Origin: Acanthosepion pharaonis
Lineage: Eukaryota > Mollusca > Cephalopoda > Sepiida > Sepiidae
Assembly (NCBI GenBank): GCA_903632075.3
Contig: CAHIKZ030001813.1
Location: 3,879,501-3,943,500, forward strand
DNA: 64,000 nucleotides
Direction of reading: 5' to 3'
How positions within the stretch are numbered: the stretch's first letter is position 1; each line of letters begins with the position of its first letter. Positions 58,131 through 64,000 of the stretch are shown in pieces. The position numbers and the translations under genes are program-made. Under the pieces are notes generated by a model that was not told where the DNA came from, did no database searches, and worked only from the letters and a program-made list of their open reading frames with translations.

Positions 58131-58389
58131 GGTAAAAACATTTAAAATTCATAATTCACATATGAGTATGAATCATATTTTGTTCCAATCCAGTATATTT
58201 TCTTATACTTGTGATAATTTGATTTAATTTGATTCATTTTTTACAGCTTATCAACCCTTTGTGCATTATTTAAAGCTGAAAATTACTTTGGCGTATAAGA
58301 ACAATTCTCATTTTTTTGTGAGTGTATATTGCATTAAGTTTTTGAGAATAACAATGATTTTTTTCACATAGAAAGTCCTACTATTTATC

Positions 58390-58540
58390 CCATAGCTGGG
58401 AGGAGGAGATGGATTCATGCCTTTCCCAATGGTATATGCATGTAAGTGAATGTAACGAACCCAACTGGAATTTGAACTCAGCACTCTGATTTTTCATTCA
58501 GAGTCACTATCTATTACACTACCTATACATCCTACCTCTG
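58390..58540 (-). mobile_element. tRNA-type SINE fragment
   Basis: The complement has GTGTAATAGATAGTGACTCT, CTGAGTTCAAATTCCAGTTG, TTCACTTACATGC, CATTGGGAAAGGCATGAATC, CAGCTATGGGATAAATAG. Same family as 22378. Confidence 0.75.
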
Positions 58541-58635
58541 ATATCTCAGGTGAAGAAGCCATCATCATTTCAAAAACACTTAGCCAGATGAATATGAATT
58601 CTTGTCTATAAAAACAAAAATATAACAACATTCAT

Positions 58636-58775
58636 AACCTGTTCAAGTCTAGGGTTAACCATTATCTTCCCCATATATTCCCATAAACTGTACCTCTTAC
58701 TCTGTAACCTTCTACCTTGGATGGCTCTTGGGCCTTGTACAGAGTGATCAACATTGTCAAAAAAATAATAATCCT
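58636..58775 (+). mobile_element. LINE 3'-tail scrap
   Basis: Begins CTGTTCAAGTCTAGGGTTAA (also at 23875) and ends CTTCTACCTTGGATGGCTCT, TGGGCCTTGTACAGAGTGA. Confidence 0.55.
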
Positions 58776-58854
58776 ATAACAGAATCATAGTTTTTAGATC
58801 TTTACATGTAATAAGCTTTTGAGTAAAGGTCTATAAAAATGAAATTTACATTCC

Positions 58855-59180
58855 TCAGAGCCATCAGTGGGACCTTCACAGCTAGGACCTGCAATGTCAT
58901 GTTCACGGTTGCAAACCATCCCTATTCTCTTTGTGTTCCATTGATAAAATGCAAGTTCCACTCAGCTTCTTCCTCAGAAGTGTTCCTTTGTGGGACAAAC
59001 TCCTGAGAGAATGCTTCCCTGAAAACTATTATCTCGGATTCTTGAAGTCCAGAGTCAGCTGATATCTATCCTACTTGTTCTCATAATATTCTCTAACTCC
59101 TTACTGCTTTATAATCTCACTCAGTAATCCTCTACCTTGAGTGGCCCTCGGGTCTAGTATTGAGTGAACTATCAGTAAAA
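58855..59180 (+). mobile_element. LINE C-terminal fragment (R-SFF..LW..CFP type)
   Basis: Across two frames: FLRAISGTFTARTCNVMFTV, ANHPYSLCVPLIKCKFHSAS, then SFFLRSVPLWDKLLRECFPE, NYYLGFLKSRVS. RSFF-x-R-x-x-x-LWN-x-LP-x-x-CFP-x-x-Y-x-L-x-x-FKSRVN is a recurring LINE C-terminus. Its 3' UTR CTCTACCTTGAGTGGCCCTC is shared with 42075 and 58700. Confidence 0.78.
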
Positions 59181-59549
59181 AACGTCTCTGCTTTATGGTA
59201 AGTTATGAAAATTAAAATCTTTTCCTAGTAATAAAAAATAATGCATTGCTGTTATTTTATTAGTTTTTAGTCTATTTATTTATATCTTTGTAAATAGGTT
59301 TAGATTAATTTATAAATAATCTATCATTGGTTGTTATATAAAATAATGAGTCTTTAAACTTGCATGCATAGATAGTTTTATTTCTGAAAAGTCAAGGTGC
59401 AAATGAAGATACATTTCAGCAATTGATATGTAGTGAGAAAAATAGTAAAAAAGAATTGGTCCTCTCAGTTAGGCTTATATTAACTACATCATCTGCAGAA
59501 GGATAAAAGCCCCACCAAAAGGAGCCATCTAACAGGTGGATGCTCGCAG

Positions 59550-59935
59550 ACTCACATATAAACCTAAACAATGCTTATTTAAAGATTTGAGTATAAATGT
59601 TTGCCTATAGGCCCAAATATAAAGTCAACCAATATTTAACTATAAACTCAAGTATAAACCTGACCAGTGTTTGCCTATAGAGTCAAGATTAAGGTCAACC
59701 AATGTAGACTAAAGTAGAAACCTGATCAATGCTTACCTAGAGGCCCAAATATATACCTGACTAATTTTTACCTACAGACTCAAATATAAACCTGACTATT
59801 GACCCAAGTATAAACATATATATATTGACCCAAATATAAACCTTACCTATTGACCCAAGTATAACCCCAAACAATGTTTACTTACAGATCCAAATATAAA
59901 CCTGACCAATATTTATCTATAGATGCAAGTATAAT
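59550..59935. repeat. Degenerate minisatellite, about 37-bp unit
   Basis: Roughly ten diverged units of the type CCAAATATAAACCTGACCAA-TGTTTACCTATAGAC. Some units are shortened to about 24 bases near 59795-59860. Confidence 0.85.
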
Positions 59936-60574
59936 AAAAAAAATAGATTTTGACATTAAATAATCCAACAATTGTTGATATATTATAAAATCTACCAACC
60001 CAGTCTCCTGAAATGGAAGTGAACTTGATTGTGCATAGTTGTGAAAGTGTTAATAAAGAAAGTGATCTAATGAAAATGTATAGTTTAGTTGACATGTAAG
60101 AATAAACAGGAGTTAATTGTGGGTTTAATTAAGGTTCAAGGATAAGCAGCATAAAGAAAGAAGAAAAAACATGGAAGCTGAATGTCAATTTTGAAATATG
60201 GTATCACATCTACTCTGCAGGGAGGACTTCACTTTGGGCTTTTCTTTCCCATTAATGGAAGCTAAAATCTACTGTGTGGATATAAAGTAATGTCAATACT
60301 CACATAGATCATCATCTTTTGTAATCTCCAAATATTTCTGGTTATATTGTTGTTATGTAAATAATTCCATGGCATTTAAAAGTGATTTCATTCAAATTCA
60401 ATTTGATTTTATCTTTAATATTTGGAATCATATTTTATTAAAATCAAAATATTTGTTGTTTATAATATAATATAATATAGCTATTTAAGGGCTATCTTTC
60501 AATGAATATCTTGTTTGCTTTCTTATAATAATTAATGCTAAATAACCTCATTATCTTATTTGCTTTATGTTATG

Positions 60575-60985
60575 GTCCAGGTTAGGACCAAGGAAGAACA
60601 ACACGAACACAAGAGTAGAAATAATGAAGGTCTATTACACAAAATAATAATACAAGATGTGGAAGGTGTTAGTATGACTGTCAGTCTGGTTTGGAGTGAA
60701 CTACTATCGGCTTGACTCGATTCGGTATCTAGCCACCCTCCCACGAGGGTTGCATGTGGCACAAGGCCGAGTTTAACGTGGGTTTCCCGAGCCCGTAGGC
60801 TTGGCCAAAAATGCCCGTAGAACCTGTATAAACAAGATCGGGTTGGTCAACCTCCCCGAATGAGACTCTGCCCTTCGGCGGAGCCTTGTCTGGGTTCCTA
60901 GGCAGAGAGTTCGACCATCAAGCCAAGAAGCTCGACTCGATTCAACCCTCTCTCTTGAGAGGCATAGTATACATAGTGTTAGGAA
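60575..60985. repeat. GC-rich island, unknown repeat
   Basis: Within very AT-rich flanks, 60720-60970 is about half G+C, with CCACCCTCCCACGAGGGTTG, CGTGGGTTTCCCGAGCCCGT and CTGCCCTTCGGCGGAGCC. The lead (TGTTATGGTCCAGGTTAGGA, ... AAGGTCTATTACACAAAATA) has the look of an LTR or a non-coding element end, but no second copy, primer site or frame is seen. Confidence 0.45.
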
Positions 60986-62535
60986 GATTTCATTCTGTAG
61001 TTATAGGTAAGGATCCATGACACTTTATTTGACTAAAATATTCCATATTTAATTGTTATTCAAAATGTATTTCAGACAGCAGACATTATAATTTGTTATA
61101 GAAGTTTAGATAGACTGAGACAAAAACAATTTTGTTATTTAACAGGATCTCAATAAACAGCTAATTTAGCTAATAAGAGTTTAGTGCCAAAGATTTTAAT
61201 ATATTTTATAACCATTAACTGTTACCTTTTTCTTATCTATTTAAAACTCATATAAAAAATGTATAAACTGATACAACATTAGTTCAAGTAGACAAGTAAT
61301 TGTCCAGTGTAGAACTTGGCACCAGTGGATTTGCTCTGATCTTCCACTCTTTATATATGTTCACAGCCTTCTGATAAACTCCTTTAAATCTTCACAATGG
61401 CAAATGTATATAACAGTAATCAGCACATTTGTTATTAGTTGATTTTAATACTTGCTTTATTTTTTATCTTCTTATACTAATCTGCAGTATAGTATCTTCT
61501 GTGATGACTACTGCAAAAACAAGGGCTTCTACATCTCTCTCACATTAAAACACAGTTAAGGAAGATGTATAAATAATAAAAACTAAAGTTTAGCTTAATA
61601 TCCTAAAAACTGGTGACTCCAAGATTTCAGATGCTCCTGTAGGGTTTAGATAGAACCCATTGCCTAGCAACAGATAAATCAGGTGAGTTAGTGCCCTTTG
61701 CACAATTGAGACAATTGGGATGAATTAAAGGCCCTTGCCACAGTTAGAACCAGTTTGGTCTTGAGAAAAGGTTAGAGAAAGTTTTGCTGTGACTAATGTC
61801 CAGACTCACACAATGAGGAACAAAGTTATTCATAGATGATAGTTGATAACCTCACATCACCTTAGCTCAAAGGTAGTAATCTTGCAGAGTGCAAACTTTT
61901 TTGGCACACTTCTTTTCATTTCCTTTTAGTACCTCATATTTATTCTTGTTTGGTAGCTCCTTGAGGTTGGAAGACATTATAAAATAATAGTTCAATACTC
62001 CAATTTGCAAAGGTAGAAAGGTGACTAACAATTAAAAAGGGAATCAATACTTTTTTTGTGTAGTATTTAAATTTAAATAATTTATGATGTTTTGGTAAAT
62101 TTATTTTTAATTCCTTCTCAAACTATTTCATCATTTTCTCATATATTTTTAAAATAGCATTTTTTAAAGAAAGAAGATTAATTTTTTTTTGTATGTTAGT
62201 CTGAACGTAATGCTAAAGCGTTTTCAAGCATTTCAGGATCAGCATTAACATCTCAGAAATGAAATAATAAAGCTATTAGCCTAAATAAATTGATAAGACT
62301 TTGTGATGAAATTTTAAATATTAGGGTGTTTAGTAATTATGTATTTAGCTATTATAAATTATGAGTCAACCAATCAAGGCAGAACCAAAGTTGGAAGGTA
62401 GGAAGTTGTATCTATATTTAGTTTATCATCTCTGTTATCTGACAGTTTGTCATTTATTATGCATTTCAGAATTTAATTGGAAAAACTGCAGAAGTCTGCA
62501 GAAGTTTTTTAAACAGGAATGCCAATCTTTCGTTT
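60986..62535. other. Non-coding stretch
   Basis: Nothing recognised. 61620-61810 is less AT-rich. Confidence 0.3.
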
Positions 62536-62539
62536 TTGC

Positions 62540-62995
62540 ATCACATTTTTACAGGTGATGAAAAATGGGTTTTGCATGTCTGTTGACATGCAAATGGAAA
62601 AGACAGAGGTTATCACAAAATGACAAAGTAGTGCCAACATCAAAACGAGGATTCCACCTACAGAATTCCTGGCTTTCTTTGGTTGGGTAAATGAAGCATT
62701 ATGTCAAAAATGTCCTACTTTGGTAAAGAGAAAAGGTTTTATTCTACACACTATGTAAAACTAACCCAAGACAAAATAAGATCATTTGGATTGGAGGTTC
62801 TTCCACATTATCCATATGCACTTACAAATTTTAATTTGTTTTGATCACTAGAACATTTCATAAATGGCAGAACATTCAGAAACAAAGAAGTTGTAAATCG
62901 TTTCAAACACTTTTCAGGGAAAAACCCAATTTTTTTAAAATGTGGATGCAGTCATTGAAAATGATGGTAATTAGATTTTTGGTAAGTAACATTTA
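62540..62995 (+). pseudogene. Mariner transposase fossil (plus)
   Basis: HHIFTGDEKWVLHVC (first catalytic Asp in TGDEKW), then after a gap LEVLPHYPYALTNFNLF, SLEHFINGRTFRNKEVVNRF and KHFSGKNP. In mariners the middle reads GWEVLPHPPYSPDLAPSDYHLF; the SPDLAPSD with the last Asp has decayed here. Different family from 55289 and 57170. Confidence 0.8.
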
Positions 62996-63021
62996 AATAA
63001 ATTGATTTTACATTTGATATA

Positions 63022-64000
63022 CAGGGTGTGATGGGTAAATTGTCACCATTTTATATTTTTAATTTTGCACATGCATGTTGTTTTTTTTTTTTTTATTGTT
63101 GACTGAATAGTGCAGTAGGGTCAGTTGGACACCATCTGTAAGAAAAAGAATGATGCAATTCACTCTGCCAGACATTTGGAAATGGCATGTTGTACTGCTT
63201 GGCATTCATGCCAGAAGCTTCAATATGAACATTTCAGAGTGTTTGGGTGTCAATCTGAGAACAGTGCAGAGTATTTGGAAAGAGTTTGATGAGTCTAATT
63301 GTGATTACGAAGGTACAGCAGCTCAGAAAACTCACTCTTGATCATTTTGGTAAGAAAAGAACTCCTGAATTTGTTGGTGAGATCCAAATTGACAATGATC
63401 CCCTCCAAGTCAATCAGGACCATAGCCAGAGACACAGAAGTGTGTAAGTTTCTTATCAGGTAAATAATGCATGAAGACATTTGGTATTTGAGAAAGTGCC
63501 AATTTTTATCCCAAGCCATGAAGAACAAGAAGAAAGACTGTGCTTAGAAGCTTTTGAACAAACTCAAGCATCCTTTCCTTTTGGTTTTTCACAGACAAGA
63601 AAAATTCCTATCAGGATAAGATGTTGAACACACAGATCAACTGCTGACTTTCTGTGTCCCCCAAAAATGTACTGAGAGTGATGAAAACCAAATATCCAGT
63701 CAACATCATGGTGTTTGGAGTGATCACTAGTGATGGCAATATTATGACTCCATTCATCTTCCTACAGGGCCTCAAACTCAACACTCAGACTCAGACTCAG
63801 TCTCAAAAGGGCCTACATCAAGTGCCTTGATGAGATAGTGTTTCCCTGTATCAAGAAGGTGGCTACTGGAAGACTTTATGTCTGGCAAAAGGACTCTGCA
63901 CCATACTACACAAGCAGGAGAACCCAGTTATGGCTGTCAGACAATTTCTGAAACCTCATCACCCCTTACATCTCCTCAGACTGCAACAACTTTGATTATT
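63022..64000 (+). mobile_element. Mariner-like element, second copy, cut by window end
   Basis: Starts CAGGGTGTGA after a TA, as in the copy at 55289, and shares TGGGTAAA-TGTCACCATTTT. Frame pieces: MMQFTLPDIWKWHVVLLGIH (63150), NISECLGVNLRTVQSIWKEF, AAQKTHS, EFVGEIQIDNDP, then FSQTRKIPIR (63590), PVNIMVFGVITSDGNIMTPF (63697), YIKCLDEIVFPCIKKVATG (63812), LYVWQKDSAP. It keeps the middle part absent from the other copy. Stops and shifts throughout. Its right end is outside the window. Confidence 0.85.

Overview
The window looks like a metazoan, mollusc-type nuclear genome, most probably a cephalopod (octopus-like). It is very AT-rich and packed with (TA)n, (CA)n and (AAT)n microsatellites, decayed tRNA- and 5S-derived SINEs, several families of non-LTR retrotransposons, a Penelope-like element and Tc1/mariner fossils. 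There is no sign of bacterial gene organisation. The species call is inference from repeat style, since no rRNA or mitochondrial marker is present.

The one host gene I can support lies at the left end on the minus strand. Two exons (6107-6006 and 3468-3298), with correct GT/AG borders and matching phase, encode the C-terminal coiled coil and tail of a small-conductance Ca2+-activated K+ channel (KCNN/SK). The rest of the gene should lie further right on the minus strand. I found no other SK exon, so much of the window could be one or more very long introns; that is not proven.

Layout: 1-3.3 kb, sequence beyond the channel stop codon including its 3' UTR; 3.3-6.1 kb, last intron with LINE remnants and a perfect hairpin; 6.1-11.2 kb, RTE-like LINE tails and two copies of a microsatellite-cored SINE; 11.2-16 kb, SINEs, hammerhead-like cores and fold-back elements; 17.9-21.7 kb, LINE tail and a cluster of (TA)n-flanked hairpins; 22.4-25.4 kb, SINE, Tc1-like fossil and a rearranged Penelope-like element with a GIY-YIG-type domain; 27.7-31.7 kb, GC-richer unknown repeat and a nearly full-length APE-type LINE (minus); 33.2-38.5 kb, fold-backs, a Tc1 deletion derivative and a zinc-finger LINE tail; 41-48 kb, hairpins, a 5S-derived SINE and tRNA-headed SINEs, one with a hammerhead-like body; 48-51.8 kb, a LINE with a restriction-like endonuclease set in (AAT)n tracts; 55.3-64 kb, two copies of one mariner-like family, two further mariner fossils, LINE tails, a minisatellite and a GC-rich island.

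Every transposon reading frame seen is broken by stops or frameshifts, so nothing here appears autonomously active. The most interesting signals are recurrent hammerhead-ribozyme-like cores (CTGANGA, stem II, GAAA) inside several repeat families, the density of near-perfect inverted repeats around a K+ channel gene in a lineage known for A-to-I editing, and the internally inverted Penelope-like element.
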